DNA of 64,000 bases from Streptomyces sp. NBC_01551 (GCF_026339935.1 NZ_JAPEPX010000001.1:4273501-4337500), one strand, 5' to 3'. Positions 1-11,195 are shown, numbered from the stretch's first letter. Program-made: numbers and translations. The notes: generated by a model from the letters alone, not told the origin.

Positions 1-255
1 ACCGAGATCAACGTGACCTGCGTCCTCGGCAACGTCGAGATCCTGGTCCCCGAGAACGTCACCCTGCGCGGCTACGGCAGCGGCGTCCTCGGCAACTTCG
101 AGGTGCGCGGCCAGGGGCGGGGCGAGTCCGACCCGCAGGCGCCCGTGGTGATCGTGCGCGGCTTCGCGCTGCTCGGCAACATCGAGGCCCGTCCCAAGCT
201 CGGCGCCCGCCTGGTGGACCTCGCGCTGAAGCTGCGGAAGCGCACGCAGAAGTAG
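1..255 (+). CDS. LiaF-like / DUF1707-type membrane-associated protein, C-terminal part only
   Basis: The window opens inside this gene: the frame is open from base 1 (T-E-I-N-V-T-C-V-L-G) and stops at TAG 253-255. About 84 residues are visible. They contain alternating beta-strand repeats (VLGNVEILVPENV, VLGNFEVRG, LLGNIEAR) typical of the C-terminal 'cell-wall-active antibiotic response' (LiaF/DUF2154) domain. In actinobacteria this domain often follows an N-terminal DUF1707 domain, which would lie outside the window. The end is basic (LKLRKRTQK). The family is usually linked to envelope-stress sensing; that role is inferred. The upstream start, and whether membrane segments are present, cannot be seen. 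Confidence 0.6.
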   Translation, partial: TEINVTCVLGNVEILVPENVTLRGYGSGVLGNFEVRGQGRGESDPQAPVVIVRGFALLGNIEARPKLGARLVDLALKLRKRTQK

Positions 256-438
256 CGGCCGGCCGGCGCGGGCGGAAGCGGAACGCGCGTGACGGCGCCG
301 GGCGCGCACCGGCGCATGTCGCCGTCATGTTTCGGTCGAAGGCCCGCCCCGGGCGGCACCCGGTGCATAGGGGCGCGTACAGCGGGTAGGGACAGGTGCA
401 TCGTCTCTCGCTTGCGTATACGTCGTCAGGAGTAGACC

Positions 439-837
439 GTGCAGCATCCGCCGCATCAGTCCCTGCAGGTAGCCGCCGTACAGACCCTTCGGGCGCGTCC
501 GGCCGCCGTGCCGAAGCCGCGGGTGCCGGCGAGGGAAGAGGACGGCCCATGGCACGCGGAGGCGGTGTGCCGCCGGGACGAGGCGGGGCTCTTCTTCGCC
601 CCCTCCAAGGAGCCGACCGCGGCCCGGCTGTCGCGCGAGGAGGCCGCCAAGCGGGTCTGCGCCCGCTGTCCGGTGATGGTCGCGTGCCGGGAGCACGCGC
701 TGCTCCAGCCGGAGCCGTACGGGGTGTGGGGCGGGCTCACGGCCGCCGAGCGCCGGGTGGTGCTGGCCCGCAGGCGGCGCCGGGCGGCGGAATTGCGCCA
801 GAGTCCGGGAGCCGGGCCGATCGCGGCCGCCGGCTAG
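439..837 (+). CDS. wblI: WhiB-like iron-sulfur transcriptional regulator (WblI-like)
   Basis: 132 aa. It has the four cysteines of the WhiB family at C44, C74, C77 and C83 (C-x29-C-x2-C-x5-C), which bind a redox/NO-sensitive [4Fe-4S] cluster. The family turn GVWGG follows at about 95-99, then a basic C-terminal tail (RRRRRAAELR) that would contact DNA. Wbl proteins usually act by binding the principal sigma factor. The GTG start at 439 is chosen because AGGAG lies at 428-432 with good spacing. The symbol rests on position next to glpX, recalled from S. coelicolor, not on a sequence search. The N-terminal 35 residues are poorly conserved-looking and proline-rich. It converges on glpX across a shared terminator. 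Confidence 0.85.
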   Translation: MQHPPHQSLQVAAVQTLRARPAAVPKPRVPAREEDGPWHAEAVCRRDEAGLFFAPSKEPTAARLSREEAAKRVCARCPVMVACREHALLQPEPYGVWGGLTAAERRVVLARRRRRAAELRQSPGAGPIAAAG

Positions 838-880
838 CGGATCTGCGCCGGTCGCCGGGCACGGAGTCCTGGAAACGCCG

Positions 881-915
881 GAGGGGCGGTCCCGCCGCAC
901 ACGGGAACCGCCCCT
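881..915. terminator. Hairpin between convergent wblI and glpX
   Basis: GAGGGGCGGT-CCCG pairs with CGGG-A-ACCGCCCCTC: a 14-bp stem with one bulged A and a 7-nt loop. It lies between two convergent genes and could stop transcription in both directions. There is no clear T-run, as is common in Streptomyces. Confidence 0.65.
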
Positions 916-947
916 CTCGCCGTACCGTCGGCCGGCCCGGTCCGCCC

Positions 948-1979
948 CTACTGGGCGCGGTCGAAGTCGATCGCGCTGTACGCGCGCAGCTTCGACAGCC
1001 GGTGGGTCGAGTCGATCTGCCGGATCGTGCCCGACTTCGAGCGCATGACCAGCGAGGACGTGGTCGCGGTCTCCGAGCGGTAGTGGACGCCGCGCAGCAG
1101 CTCGCCGTCCGTGATGCCGGTGGCGACGAAGAAGACGTTGTCGCCGGAGACCAGGTCGTTCGTGTGCAGCACGCGGTCCAGGTCGTGGCCCGCGTCGATC
1201 GCCTTCTGGCGCTCGGCCTCGTCCTTGGGCCACAGCTTGCCCTGGATCGTGCCGCCGAGGCACTTTATGGCGCACGCCGAGATGATGCCCTCGGGGGTGC
1301 CGCCGATGCCGAGCAGCAGGTCCACGCCGGTGCCCTCGCGCACCGCCATGACCGAGCCCGCGACGTCGCCGTCGGAGATGAACTTGATGCGCGCGCCGGT
1401 CTCGCGGATCTCCTTGACGATGCCCTCGTGGCGGGGGCGGTCCAGGATGATCACGGTGACGTCCTCGACGGCCATGTTCTTGGCCTTCGCGACCCGGCGG
1501 ATGTTCACCGAGACGGGCGCGTTGATGTCGACGAAGTCGGCGGCCTCGGGGCCGGTGACCAGCTTCTCCATGTAGAAGACCGCGGACGGGTCGAACATGG
1601 TGCCGCGGTCGGCGGCGGCCAGCACGGCGATGGCGTTCGGCATGCCCTTGGCGTTCAGGGTGGTGCCGTCGATCGGGTCCACGGCGATGTCGACCTCGGC
1701 GCCGGTGCCGTCGCCGACCCGCTCGCCGTTGAACAGCATCGGGGCTTCGTCCTTCTCGCCCTCGCCGATGACGACGACGCCGTTCATCGAGACGGTGGAG
1801 ATCAGGGTGCGCATCGCGTTGACCGCGGCGCCGTCGGCGCCGAGCTTGTCGCCGCGCCCGACCCAGCGGCCGGCGGCCATGGCGGCGGCCTCGGTCACCC
1901 GGACGAGTTCGAGAGCGAGGTTGCGGTCGGGGGCCTCGGGAGAGACTTCGAGCTGGGGCGGCAGGTTGTGCTCGGTCAT
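948..1979 (-). CDS. glpX: Fructose-1,6-bisphosphatase, class II (GlpX)
   Basis: 343 aa cytosolic gluconeogenic enzyme that removes the 1-phosphate of fructose-1,6-bisphosphate. Class II (GlpX) features are visible: metal-site motif [18 protein letters not shown] near residue 85, and the late GGTPEG segment of the lithium-sensitive phosphatase fold. The start is the ATG at 1979 ([20 protein letters not shown]), preceded by AAAGG. The open frame continues upstream to 2441 but that part has no family character. The region 1980-2183, shared with the divergent DUF4245 gene, is unusually AT-rich (TATATA around 2090) and probably carries both promoters. Confidence 0.95.
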   Translation of the reverse strand: MTEHNLPPQLEVSPEAPDRNLALELVRVTEAAAMAAGRWVGRGDKLGADGAAVNAMRTLISTVSMNGVVVIGEGEKDEAPMLFNGERVGDGTGAEVDIAVDPIDGTTLNAKGMPNAIAVLAAADRGTMFDPSAVFYMEKLVTGPEAADFVDINAPVSVNIRRVAKAKNMAVEDVTVIILDRPRHEGIVKEIRETGARIKFISDGDVAGSVMAVREGTGVDLLLGIGGTPEGIISACAIKCLGGTIQGKLWPKDEAERQKAIDAGHDLDRVLHTNDLVSGDNVFFVATGITDGELLRGVHYRSETATTSSLVMRSKSGTIRQIDSTHRLSKLRAYSAIDFDRAQ

Positions 1980-2183
1980 CGGAGCGCACCTTTCTGTACG
2001 ACGACGGCCGGGATGTGAGGGTGCTGGAACTCTATCGGTACGTCGATAAATTGAGCAGACCGGGTCACGTATGAGCGGTATATAGGTCAGCTGATTGGCC
2101 TGAGCGGACGTCTTGCGCGTCTGCCGGCCCGCCGCGCCCACCCCGCGCGGTGATCGCTCCCGGTGATGCGGGACGATGGTGCC

Positions 2184-2717
2184 GTGGCAGGTATGAAAGG
2201 CAAGCAGACGATCTGGGACATGGTCCGGTCGCTGGCGGTGATCGGTCTCCTGGTCGCGGGGATCTACATCTTCATCCCGCATGACGAGGACGCCGATCCG
2301 ACACGCGTGGTCGACTACCGGGTGGAGGCGATCACCGCCCGGCGCGCGGCCCCGTACCCGCTGGCCGCGCCCGTCGGCCTGCCCGAGAAGTGGCGGGCGA
2401 CCTCGGTGGCGTACGAGCGCAAGAACGCCGACTCCTGGCACCTCGGCTTCCTCGACCCGCAGGACCAGTACGTGGCCGTCGAGCAGTCCAGCGAGGCGAC
2501 GCCGAAGTACCTCGCCAAGGTCACCCAGCAGGCGAAGGCCACCGGGCGCACGCAGCAGGTCGGCGACGCCGCCTGGGAGCGCTGGGAGGGCGAGAAGTAC
2601 GACGCCCTCGTGCGGCAGGGGGAGGGTTACGTCACCGTGGTGACCGGGACCGCCTCCTTCGAGCAGCTGGGCGCGATGGCGGCGGCGCTGGAGTTCAAGA
2701 AGGCGCCCGTCCAGTAG
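2184..2717 (+). CDS. DUF4245 domain membrane-anchored protein
   Basis: 177 aa of unknown function, conserved next to glpX in Streptomyces (recalled). There is one N-terminal transmembrane helix at about 12-31 ([20 protein letters not shown]), then an extracytoplasmic domain ending in the family segment [15 protein letters not shown]. The GTG at 2184 (M-A-G-M-K-G-K-Q-T) fits the usual DUF4245 N-terminus. GTG 2163 and ATG 2193 are alternatives; none has a strong ribosome binding site. It is divergent from glpX and is followed by a strong terminator. Confidence 0.8.
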   Translation: MAGMKGKQTIWDMVRSLAVIGLLVAGIYIFIPHDEDADPTRVVDYRVEAITARRAAPYPLAAPVGLPEKWRATSVAYERKNADSWHLGFLDPQDQYVAVEQSSEATPKYLAKVTQQAKATGRTQQVGDAAWERWEGEKYDALVRQGEGYVTVVTGTASFEQLGAMAAALEFKKAPVQ

Positions 2718-2739
2718 GGGTGCGCCCCCTCGGTACGTG

Positions 2740-2780
2740 AAGAAGCCGCCCGCCCCGGAGACCGGGGCGGGCGGCTTCTT
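2740..2780. terminator. Strong bidirectional intrinsic terminator
   Basis: A perfect 19-bp stem, AAGAAGCCGCCCGCCCCGG with its complement, around the loop AGA (2759-2761). The arm begins with AA and ends with TT, so it can serve the DUF4245 gene on + and the nitroreductase gene on -. Confidence 0.9.
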
Positions 2781-2813
2781 CGTACGGCGGTGCGGTGCGG
2801 CGTCGCGCGGTGC

Positions 2814-3407
2814 TCAGACGGTCGTGACGACCTGGTCGAACTCCAGGCGCGGGGCGCGGTCGAACGGTGCGGGCTCGTCGCTCGGCTTGCCGATGTTGAC
2901 GACCATCACCGGGGTGTGGTCGGCGTCCAGGAACTCCTTCTGGAGGCCCGCGAAGTCCACACCGGTCATCGGGCCGGCGGCCAGGCCGGCGGCGCGGATG
3001 CCGACGATGAAGTAGGCGGCCTGCAGCGCGGTGTTCAGCAGCGCGGACTGCTCGCGGACCGGGCGCTCCGAGAAGAAGACGTCCTTGGCCTGCGGGAAGT
3101 ACGGCAGCAGGTGCGGGAGCTCCTCGTGGAACTCGTTGTCCGCGGACAGGATCGCGACCAGCGGCGCGGCGGCGGTCTTGTCCTTGTTGCCGTCGGCCAT
3201 GTGCTTCACGAGGCGCTCGCGGGCCTCGGCGGAGCGGACCAGGGTGATGCGCATCGGGGTCTGGTTGAAGGCGGTGGGGCCGTACTTCACCAGGTCGTAG
3301 ATCGCCTGGACCTGCTCCTCGGTCACCGGCTCGTCGGAGAACGAACCAACGGTGCGAGCCTCGCGGAACAGCAGGTCCTGCGCGGCGGAGTCAAGAACGA
3401 GAGACAT
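2814..3407 (-). CDS. Malonic semialdehyde reductase / nitroreductase family protein (RutE-like)
   Basis: 197 aa FMN-dependent nitroreductase-fold protein. It has the family N-terminus (LLFREARTVGSFSDEPV), the substrate-loop segment KYGPTAFNQTPMR and the C-terminal VMVVNIGKPSDEPAP block seen in the RutE / malonic semialdehyde reductase subgroup. It would reduce small aldehydes, quinones or nitro compounds with NAD(P)H. In E. coli RutE acts in uracil catabolism, but no other rut genes are nearby, so the substrate is unassigned. The ATG start at 3407 opens directly into the conserved MSLVLDSAAQDLLF. Confidence 0.85.
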   Translation of the reverse strand: MSLVLDSAAQDLLFREARTVGSFSDEPVTEEQVQAIYDLVKYGPTAFNQTPMRITLVRSAEARERLVKHMADGNKDKTAAAPLVAILSADNEFHEELPHLLPYFPQAKDVFFSERPVREQSALLNTALQAAYFIVGIRAAGLAAGPMTGVDFAGLQKEFLDADHTPVMVVNIGKPSDEPAPFDRAPRLEFDQVVTTV

Positions 3408-3506
3408 CGGAAAGCCTTCTTACGTACAGGGGGGTGAAGCCGATGCCCCGACTCTACGACGGAGATAGATGAAACTTCAACTAAATCCGTTCCGAGGTGA
3501 GAGGGA

Positions 3507-3749
3507 TCACTTCCGGCCATCCTCCGACTCCCCGGGCTCGGCCCCCGCCTCCCGGGCCGCCAGCGCCGAGTCCAGCCGGGCGCGGGCCCCCTCCAACCAG
3601 TGCCGGCAGACCTGCGCGAGCTCCTCGCCCCGCTCCCACAGGGCCAGGGAGTCCTCCAGCGAGGTGCCGCCGGCCTCCAGCCTGCGGACGACCTCGACGA
3701 GTTCGTCGCGCGCCTGCTCATACCCCAGCGATGTATCGGTTTCAGCCAT
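3507..3749 (-). CDS. xseB: Exodeoxyribonuclease VII small subunit
   Basis: 80 aa, the normal length for XseB. It is helical, with the family pattern [20 protein letters not shown] followed by [19 protein letters not shown]. XseB subunits pack on XseA to form exonuclease VII, which degrades single-stranded DNA to oligonucleotides in repair. The ATG at 3749 gives [12 protein letters not shown]. It lies 35 nt downstream of xseA on the same strand, so the two form an operon. The C-terminal 12 residues ([12 protein letters not shown]) are charged and likely disordered. Confidence 0.93.
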   Translation of the reverse strand: MAETDTSLGYEQARDELVEVVRRLEAGGTSLEDSLALWERGEELAQVCRHWLEGARARLDSALAAREAGAEPGESEDGRK

Positions 3750-3784
3750 TCCCGTTTCCCACCTCGATTGTGTGTGCGGCCAGT

Positions 3785-5020
3785 TCAGTGCTGCGGCGAG
3801 CCGTTGACCCGCGAGCCGTCGACCCGTACGTGAAACTCGCCCTCCGCGACCCGCGCGCGCAGTTCGTCGCCCTCCGCGACGTCCTGCGGCGAGCGCACCA
3901 CGTGCCCGTCCGCCCGCTGGAGCACCGCGTACCCCCGCTCCAGCGTCGCCGCCGGGGACAGCGCCACCACGCGGGCCAGGGTGTGCGTGAGCTCCGAGTC
4001 CGCCCGGTCCAGCAGGTGCCCCAGCGTCCGCCGGCTGCGCGCCAGCAGCGCCTCGACCTCGGCCTCCCGGGTCTCCACCATCCGCTGCGGGTGGACGAAC
4101 ACCGGGCGCGCGAGCGCGTGCGCCAGCCCCCGCTCCTCCCGGTCGAGCAGCCCCCGCACCGCCCGCAGCCCCCGGCCCTGCAGCTGACGTACGCGGTCCA
4201 GCTCCTCGCCCACGTCCGGGACCACCTTCTTCGCGGCGTCCGTGGGCGTGGAGGCCCGCACGTCCGCCACCAGGTCCAGCAGCGGGGAGTCCGGCTCGTG
4301 CCCGATCGCCGAGACCACCGGGGTACGGGCCGCCGCGACCGTCCGTACGACCTCCTCGTCGGAGAACGGCAGCAGGTCCTCCACGCTGCCGCCGCCGCGC
4401 GCCACGATGATCACGTCCACCTCGGGCAGCGCGTCGAGCTCCTTGACCGCCTGGATCACCTGGGGCACCGCGCGCACCCCCTGGACCGCCACGTTGCGCA
4501 CCTCGAAGCGGACCGCCGGCCAGCGCCGCCGGGCGTTCTCCAGGACGTCCCGCTCGGCCGCCGAGGCCCGCCCCACCACCAGCCCGATCAGCTGCGGCAG
4601 GAACGGCAGCGGCTTCTTGCGGTCCAGCGCGAACAGGCCCTCGGAGGCCAGCGACCGCTTCAGCTTCTCCAGCCGGGCCAGCAGCTCGCCGATGCCGACC
4701 GGCCGTATCTCCGTCGCCCGCAGGGACAGCTGCCCGCGCGGGGCGTACCACTCCGGCTTGGCCAGTACGACGACCCGCGCGCCCTCCGTCACGGCGTCGG
4801 CGACCTCGTCGTAGACCTGCCGGAAGCAGGTCACGCTGAGCGAGATGTCGTGCGACGGGTCGCGCAGCGTCAGGAAGACCACCCCCGCCCCCGGCCTCCG
4901 CGAGAGCTGCGTGATCTGCCCTTCCACCCACACCTGGCCGAGCTTGTCGATCCAGCCCCCGATGAGCCGGGACACCTGTCCGACCGGCAGCGGCGCGTCA
5001 GCCGACGTATTCAGACCCAT
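3785..5020 (-). CDS. xseA: Exodeoxyribonuclease VII large subunit
   Basis: 411 aa. It has an N-terminal OB-fold (about 10-105, with [17 protein letters not shown]), the catalytic domain with [18 protein letters not shown] and [12 protein letters not shown], and a C-terminal helical region ending in [14 protein letters not shown]. It is the catalytic chain of exonuclease VII, acting with XseB. The catalytic His is in AIGHEPD; E. coli XseA has HETD here. The ATG start at 5020 is the only reasonable one. It leads the xseA-xseB operon. Confidence 0.95.
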   Translation of the reverse strand: MGLNTSADAPLPVGQVSRLIGGWIDKLGQVWVEGQITQLSRRPGAGVVFLTLRDPSHDISLSVTCFRQVYDEVADAVTEGARVVVLAKPEWYAPRGQLSLRATEIRPVGIGELLARLEKLKRSLASEGLFALDRKKPLPFLPQLIGLVVGRASAAERDVLENARRRWPAVRFEVRNVAVQGVRAVPQVIQAVKELDALPEVDVIIVARGGGSVEDLLPFSDEEVVRTVAAARTPVVSAIGHEPDSPLLDLVADVRASTPTDAAKKVVPDVGEELDRVRQLQGRGLRAVRGLLDREERGLAHALARPVFVHPQRMVETREAEVEALLARSRRTLGHLLDRADSELTHTLARVVALSPAATLERGYAVLQRADGHVVRSPQDVAEGDELRARVAEGEFHVRVDGSRVNGSPQH

Positions 5021-5052
5021 GCACGCAGGCTAACGGGCGACACCGACACAGG

Positions 5053-6426
5053 TCAGAGGGCGTCGCCCGGTGTGCCCTCCGCGCGTCGCCCGCGCTGGGC
5101 CACCAGCACGCACAGGCCCACCACCAGCCACACCGCCCCCACCAGCTGCGCCGTCCAGGACGCCTCGACGATCACCGCGACGGTCACCGCCGCGCCCAGG
5201 ACCGGGACCACCAGGTGCTTCCACCAGATCGGCGGTCCCTCGGCGCGCCGGACCACGAACCAGCCGACCACCGAGGCATGCAGCAGGGTGAACGCCACCA
5301 GCGCCCCGATGTCGACCACCGAGACCAGGTGGTCGAGGCCGTCGTCGCGGCGCGCCGCCCACACCGCCGCGACCAGCGTGATCGTCGCCGCCACCAGCAG
5401 GGCCGGCCGCGGCGTGCCGTCCGAGGTGTGCGCGAGGGCGCGCGGCAGCCGCCGCTCCCGGGCCATCGCGAACACCAGCCGGCCCGCCGCCGCCTGCCCG
5501 GCCAGCGCCGCGAACGCCGCCCCGATCGCCTTGCTGACGGCGACCAGGTCGTGCAGCCAGTTCCCGACCGAGAACTCCACCGCGTCGTAGAAGGCCGGCC
5601 CCTGCTGCGCCGGATCGGCCGCCAGCTCCGCCGAGGACACCGGCGTCAGCAGCGCCGCCAGGTAGCTCTGCGCGACGAACAGCACCCCGGCCATCGCCAG
5701 GCAGAACAGCACCGCCCGCGCCACCTTCTCCGAGCCGCCCGTCACCTCCTCGGCGAACGAGGCGATGGCGTCGAACCCCAGGTAGGAGAGCACCGCGACC
5801 GACACCGCCCCCAGTACGGCCGCCGTCGAGAAGCCCAGCGAGCCGTCACCGGTCAGCGGGGACAGCCAGCCGCGCTGCGCCCCGCCCCGCACCAGCACGG
5901 ACACCGCCGCGACGACGAACACCAGCAGCACCGCGATCTCCAGGGCCAGCACGGCGAACCCCACCCGCGCGGCCGCCCGTACGCCCCACAGGTTCAGCAG
6001 GGTCGTCACGACCACCGCCAGCGCCGTCCACACCCACCGCGACACCTGCGGCACCAGCGCGTTCATCGCGATCCCGGAGAACAGGTACGCCACGGCCGGG
6101 ATCAGCAGGTAGTCGAGCATCGCCATCCACCCGGCGATCAGCCCCGCCCCCTCGCCGAGGCCCTTGCGGGCGTACGTGAACACCGAGCCGGCCTGCGGGG
6201 CGACCCGCACCATCTGGGCGTAGGAGAAGGCCGTGAACCCCATCGCGATCGTCGCGAAGACGTACACGAGCGCGACGGCCCCGTGCGACTTGGCGTCGAG
6301 GGTCCCGAAGATCCCGACGGGGGCCATCGGCGCGATGAAGAGCAGCCCGTAGACGACCAGGTCACGGAAGCCGAGGCTCCGCCGCAGCGCGGACTGCTCC
6401 GTGGCGGGCTCGGTAGCGGACGTCAT
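5053..6426 (-). CDS. APC-superfamily amino acid permease
   Basis: 457 aa integral membrane protein with about 12 hydrophobic segments. It opens with the family N-terminus [20 protein letters not shown]. It also has the consensus [15 protein letters not shown] in the middle and the late motif [22 protein letters not shown], placing it in the AAT/APC group. It should take up an amino acid or amine with a proton; the substrate cannot be read from sequence. GGAGGA lies 3 nt before the ATG at 6426. It is divergent from ispH, with about 95 nt between them. Confidence 0.88.
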   Translation of the reverse strand: MTSATEPATEQSALRRSLGFRDLVVYGLLFIAPMAPVGIFGTLDAKSHGAVALVYVFATIAMGFTAFSYAQMVRVAPQAGSVFTYARKGLGEGAGLIAGWMAMLDYLLIPAVAYLFSGIAMNALVPQVSRWVWTALAVVVTTLLNLWGVRAAARVGFAVLALEIAVLLVFVVAAVSVLVRGGAQRGWLSPLTGDGSLGFSTAAVLGAVSVAVLSYLGFDAIASFAEEVTGGSEKVARAVLFCLAMAGVLFVAQSYLAALLTPVSSAELAADPAQQGPAFYDAVEFSVGNWLHDLVAVSKAIGAAFAALAGQAAAGRLVFAMARERRLPRALAHTSDGTPRPALLVAATITLVAAVWAARRDDGLDHLVSVVDIGALVAFTLLHASVVGWFVVRRAEGPPIWWKHLVVPVLGAAVTVAVIVEASWTAQLVGAVWLVVGLCVLVAQRGRRAEGTPGDAL

Positions 6427-6521
6427 CGTTCCTCCGGGGGGCGGGGAGTACGGACATTCGACCCAGTTTGTGCCGAACGGGCGACGACCGGCCTCCTGGA
6501 GACCCCCGTACGATGGAGCCT

Positions 6522-7505
6522 ATGACTGCTCCCGCTTCCCGCCGTGTCCTGCTCGCCGCTCCGCGCGGCTACTGCGCGGGCGTGGACCGAGCCGTGATCG
6601 CTGTCGAGAAGGCTCTCGAGCAGTACGGTGCGCCGGTCTATGTCCGCCACGAGATCGTGCACAACAAGTACGTCGTCCAGACGCTGGAGAAGAAGGGCGC
6701 CATCTTCGTCGAGCGGACGGAGGAGGTGCCCGAGGGCTCCATCGTGATGTTCTCCGCGCACGGCGTGGCCCCGGTGGTGCACGAGGAGGCGGCGCGCGGC
6801 AAGCTCGCGACGATCGACGCGACCTGCCCGCTGGTCACCAAGGTGCACAAGGAAGCGATCCGGTACGCGAACGAGGACTTCGACATCCTCCTCATCGGCC
6901 ACGAGGGCCACGAGGAGGTCATCGGCACCTCCGGCGAGGCCCCGGACCACATCACGATCGTCGACGGCCCCCACGACGTGGAGAAGGTCCAGGTCAGGGA
7001 CGAGTCGAAGGTCGTCTGGCTGTCGCAGACCACCCTCTCGGTCGACGAGACGATGGAGACGGTCGACGCGCTGAAGACCAAGTTCCCGCTGCTCGTCTCG
7101 CCGCCCAGCGACGACATCTGCTACGCCACCTCCAACCGCCAGGCCGCGGTCAAGGTGATGGGCGCCGACTCCGACCTGGTCATCGTCGTCGGCTCGAAGA
7201 ACTCCTCGAACTCGATCCGGCTGGTCGAGGTCGCGCTCGACGCCGGCGCGCGCGCCGCGTACCTCGTCGACTTCGCGAGCGAGATCGACGAGGCCTGGCT
7301 GGAGGGCGTCACCACCGTCGGCCTGACCTCGGGCGCCTCGGTGCCGGAGGTGCTGGTCGAAGAGGTCCTGGAGTGGCTCGCGCAGCGCGGCTACGCGGAC
7401 GTGGAGATCGTCAAGACGGCCGAGGAGTCCATCGTCTTCTCGCTGCCGAAGGAGCTGCGCCGCGACCTGCGCGCCGAAGCGGCCCGGCTGATCGCCGAGA
7501 AGTAG
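6522..7505 (+). CDS. ispH: 4-hydroxy-3-methylbut-2-enyl diphosphate reductase (IspH/LytB)
   Basis: 327 aa, last enzyme of the MEP isoprenoid pathway: it reduces HMBPP to IPP and DMAPP using a [4Fe-4S] cluster. The three cluster cysteines are visible at C18 ([11 protein letters not shown]), C102 ([11 protein letters not shown]) and C200 (SDDICYAT). The HMBPP-binding His/Glu segments HGVAP and GHEGHEEV are present. The start is ATG 6522 ([18 protein letters not shown]), with a second possible ATG at 6513 that better fits the GGAGA at 6498-6502. Confidence 0.96.
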   Translation: MTAPASRRVLLAAPRGYCAGVDRAVIAVEKALEQYGAPVYVRHEIVHNKYVVQTLEKKGAIFVERTEEVPEGSIVMFSAHGVAPVVHEEAARGKLATIDATCPLVTKVHKEAIRYANEDFDILLIGHEGHEEVIGTSGEAPDHITIVDGPHDVEKVQVRDESKVVWLSQTTLSVDETMETVDALKTKFPLLVSPPSDDICYATSNRQAAVKVMGADSDLVIVVGSKNSSNSIRLVEVALDAGARAAYLVDFASEIDEAWLEGVTTVGLTSGASVPEVLVEEVLEWLAQRGYADVEIVKTAEESIVFSLPKELRRDLRAEAARLIAEK

Positions 7506-7531
7506 GGCGCGACGTTTCGTACGGTGAGTCC

Positions 7532-8275
7532 ATGCAGATCTTCGGCGTGGACATCGGCGGTTCCGGGATCAAGGGCGCTCCCGTGGACCTGGACCGTGGC
7601 GACCTGGCGCAGGAGCGCCACAAAGTACTGACACCGCAGCCGGCCACCCCCGACGGGGTGGCCGGCTGTGTCGTCGAGGTGGTGCGCCACTTCGACTGGG
7701 ACGGGCCCGTGGGGGTGACCTTCCCCGGGGTCGTCACCGGCGGCGTCACGCGGACGGCCGCCAACATGGACAAGGGCTGGATCGGCGTCGACACGGCGGC
7801 GCTGCTCAGCGCCCGCCTCGACGGCCGTCCGGTGACGGTGCTGAACGACGCGGACGCCGCCGGGGTCGCGGAGATGACGTACGGGGCGGGGCGCGGCCGC
7901 TCCGGCACGGTCATCCTGCTGACCCTGGGTACCGGCATCGGCAGCGCGCTCTTCACGGACGGGCACCTGGTCGCGAACTCGGAGCTCGGGCACCTGGAGC
8001 TCAAGGGGCACGACGCGGAGAAGCGGGCGTCCGTCAAGGCCAAGGAGGACGAGGAGCTCAGCTGGGAGCACTGGGCGCACCGGCTGCACAAGTACCTCGC
8101 CCACGTGGAGATGCTGTTCTCCCCGGACCTGTTCATCATCGGGGGCGGGGTCAGCCGCAAGCCCGAGAAGTTCCTCCCGCTGATCGAGGGCATCCGGGCC
8201 GAGATCGTGCCGGCGAAGCTCCAGAACAACGCGGGCATCGTCGGGGCGGCGATGGCGGCGAAGCCGCAGGCGTAG
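7532..8275 (+). CDS. ppgK: Polyphosphate glucokinase (ROK family)
   Basis: 247 aa, the usual PPGK length. It phosphorylates glucose using polyphosphate or ATP. Phosphate-1 motif [14 protein letters not shown] (6-19), [14 protein letters not shown] glucose loop, phosphate-2 motif [11 protein letters not shown] and the [17 protein letters not shown] segment typical of polyphosphate glucokinases are all visible. It lacks the CxCGxxGC zinc motif of other ROK sugar kinases, as expected for PPGK. The ATG at 7532 is preceded by GGTGAG. It follows ispH by 26 nt and is probably co-transcribed. Confidence 0.94.
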   Translation: MQIFGVDIGGSGIKGAPVDLDRGDLAQERHKVLTPQPATPDGVAGCVVEVVRHFDWDGPVGVTFPGVVTGGVTRTAANMDKGWIGVDTAALLSARLDGRPVTVLNDADAAGVAEMTYGAGRGRSGTVILLTLGTGIGSALFTDGHLVANSELGHLELKGHDAEKRASVKAKEDEELSWEHWAHRLHKYLAHVEMLFSPDLFIIGGGVSRKPEKFLPLIEGIRAEIVPAKLQNNAGIVGAAMAAKPQA

Positions 8276-8300
8276 CACCTGGGGCGGCTACGCCGTCCGG

Positions 8301-8819
8301 CTACGCCATCCGGCGCCCGGGCCGCTTCCCGATCAGCACGGCCTTGCGCACCAGGGCGATCAGCGCGGCGACGAGGGTCCCCGCGTAGAGCCAGCCGGCG
8401 TGCAGGGACAGCGCCGAGACCACCCCCATCAACTGACCGCCGAAGCCGCCGGAGCCGCCCGCGATGGGCCACACTCCGGCGGCGAAGGCGATGGGGGCGC
8501 TGATCGGTGCCGTGATCAGGTCCGCCGGCCGCACCCAGACGGCGGTGGCGGCGGCGACGGGCGGGAAGAGCAGCCCGTAGACGAAGAGCGAGGCCCCGAA
8601 GAGCAGCCAGGCGATGCCGCCGACCAGCAGCATCGCGACGCAGGCGAACAGCCCGCCGCCGAGCCCGGTCAGCTTGGGGCGGGGCAGCCGGCGGCGGGGT
8701 GCGGGCGCACCGGGCCGCCGTCCGCCGCTCTGGGCGGGCACACCGGAGAGGGCGGCGGCCGGGCCGGCCGGCTGCTGTCGCTGCGCGTGAACGACGGGTC
8801 GCGTCCTGTATTGCTCCAC
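8301..8819 (-). CDS. DUF6542 family membrane protein
   Basis: 172 aa protein of unknown function. It has a basic, glutamine/proline-rich N-terminal tail (about 1-48), then the PRPKLTGLGGGLFACVAMLLVGG segment and four or so hydrophobic helices, the hallmark of DUF6542 proteins conserved between ppgK and ychF in Streptomyces (recalled). The GTG at 8819 gives V-E-Q-Y-R-T-R, a commonly seen beginning. A GTG at 8882 would add 21 residues. It is divergent from ychF. Confidence 0.7.
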   Translation of the reverse strand: MEQYRTRPVVHAQRQQPAGPAAALSGVPAQSGGRRPGAPAPRRRLPRPKLTGLGGGLFACVAMLLVGGIAWLLFGASLFVYGLLFPPVAAATAVWVRPADLITAPISAPIAFAAGVWPIAGGSGGFGGQLMGVVSALSLHAGWLYAGTLVAALIALVRKAVLIGKRPGRRMA

Positions 8820-8954
8820 GTCACCAAAGTAGGCGCGGACCGTGCGGTTCCGGCGGCCGGACACGCGTACATCCACCCCCACTCATCGGAAAGTAAACTG
8901 TCCGGTGGCCCACTCCCGGGCCGCCGCCCCCTCCAGCTACGGGAAGTCGCCAAC

Positions 8955-10043
<1,089 letters not shown>

Positions 10044-10053
10044 TTGGACGTGA

Positions 10054-10093
10054 ACAACGGCCTGACCTGCGAGAAGGCAGGTCAGGCCGTTGT
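10054..10093 (+). terminator. Intrinsic terminator after ychF
   Basis: A perfect 17-bp stem, ACAACGGCCTGACCTGC and its complement, with the 6-nt loop GAGAAG, beginning 10 nt after the ychF stop. From 10094 to 10243 I see nothing further. Confidence 0.88.
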
Positions 10094-10243
10094 GCTGTCC
10101 GCGGCAGTCCGCAGAACCTGGAGCGGCTGCGTGTCGTAGACCGTGGAACGGTGTCCGACCTGTACGACCCACACCACCCCTGTACTGACTCGGAATCGCG
10201 GTGTCAGTTCGACTGCTGGCCCGGCGCGCGAGGCGGCCCAGGG

Positions 10244-10858
10244 TCAGGAGTGGGGGACCGCCGTGGCGAGGACCACCTCGAATTCCTCCAGGCTGCGGGT
10301 GGTTGCGCGAGCCTTCGCGGTGGCCTCTCCGCGGACCGCCGCGACGGCGCCACGGGATGCCACGAGTGCGTCGCGGTCGGCGTAGAGCGAGCCGACAGCG
10401 GCTCTGCCCCGGTCGCGATCGATGAGCAGGGAGATGCCGGCCAGTCCGGGGATTTTCTGGACCTTGGGCAGTGAGGTGTCGCGGAACGTGTCCACCAGCA
10501 GGTCGATGTCAGCCGGCTCGACGTCCATGTGGACCAGCCGGAACCCCGCGCCCGGCACGAGTTCCTCTGCGCGCCGGGCGACCGCCGCTTCCCAGTTGTC
10601 GACCGTCACGGTCTGCGCGAAGGGCGCCATCATCTCGGCCCGCCGCTTGCTCAGGTTCTCGTAGCTGGCCTGCCGGGAGGCCTCGTCCTCCCACCACGAT
10701 CCCACCAGGAGCTTGCCGAGCTCGCGGTCGGCGAACAGCCCCATCCCGCGAAAGCCCGGTTCCGCCGACAGCAGCGCACGCCCGTCGGTCCGGAGCGCCT
10801 CGGCGACCCCGTCGAGCTCGGCCGGATCACCCGTTGCATAGATGCTGCGAACGTACAT
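10244..10858 (-). CDS. Antibiotic biosynthesis monooxygenase (ABM)-like two-domain protein
   Basis: 204 aa. The sequence is an internal duplication. Residues about 1-95 contain SAEPGFRGMGLFADRELGKLLVGSWWEDEAS, and about 110-204 contain PGLAGISLLIDRDRGRAAVGSLYADRDALVAS: the same beta-alpha-beta pattern of the dimeric alpha/beta-barrel (ABM) fold. Such proteins range from small-molecule monooxygenases to binding proteins; no catalytic residue set can be assigned. The ATG at 10858 (MYVRSIYATGDPAEL) has GGAAAGGG upstream. The longer frame to 11008 has no domain character. Its GC-rich codon use resembles the chromosome rather than the low-GC part of the island. Confidence 0.65.
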   Translation of the reverse strand: MYVRSIYATGDPAELDGVAEALRTDGRALLSAEPGFRGMGLFADRELGKLLVGSWWEDEASRQASYENLSKRRAEMMAPFAQTVTVDNWEAAVARRAEELVPGAGFRLVHMDVEPADIDLLVDTFRDTSLPKVQKIPGLAGISLLIDRDRGRAAVGSLYADRDALVASRGAVAAVRGEATAKARATTRSLEEFEVVLATAVPHS

Positions 10859-10991
10859 AGCGCCCTTTCCTGCCTTCCGGTGGCCCCGCGCGGGCTCGTG
10901 CTCCCACTCCATGCGATGACCGGGGCGGATGGGGGGCAACGTGGCAGGGGCATTCAGGTGAAGAGGCGGGCGGTCGCCGGGCGCGTGTGGC

Positions 10992-11195
10992 TTCTCGAAA
11001 CACGGCAATGCCGTGCTCGTCTCGGCCGAGGACTACGCGGCGCTGCGCGAGGGTTCGTACCTGCTGCGCTCGCCGGCGAACGCCCGGCGGCTCCTCAAGG
11101 CGTACGAGAACGCGCTGGCCCACGTCAATGTGTCGGAGCGCGAGCTGATCGATCCGGACTCGGCGGACGCGGGTGCGGGTGCGGGTGCCGCGTGA
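10992..11195 (+). pseudogene. Remnant of YefM/Phd-type antitoxin (N-terminus missing)
   Basis: From 10992 the frame reads F-S-K-H-G-N-A-V-L-V-S-A-E-D-Y-A-A-L, then a YLLRSPANARRLLKAYENAL segment. This is the C-terminal half of a Phd/YefM antitoxin, where 'G..AVLVSAEDY' and 'YLL.SPANA..L' are hallmarks. The DNA-binding N-terminal half is absent: the frame is closed by TGA at 10959-10961 and has no family residues before 10992. An internal GTG at 11013 could give a 60-residue peptide (ending GAGAGAA). The stop overlaps the start of the toxin remnant as GTGA, the normal arrangement for this operon. Confidence 0.65.

Noticed and set aside
325..1989. 554-codon minus-strand frame spanning wblI and glpX
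   Set aside because: A GC-frame shadow: Arg/Gly/Pro-rich translation with no motifs, overlapping two well-supported genes.
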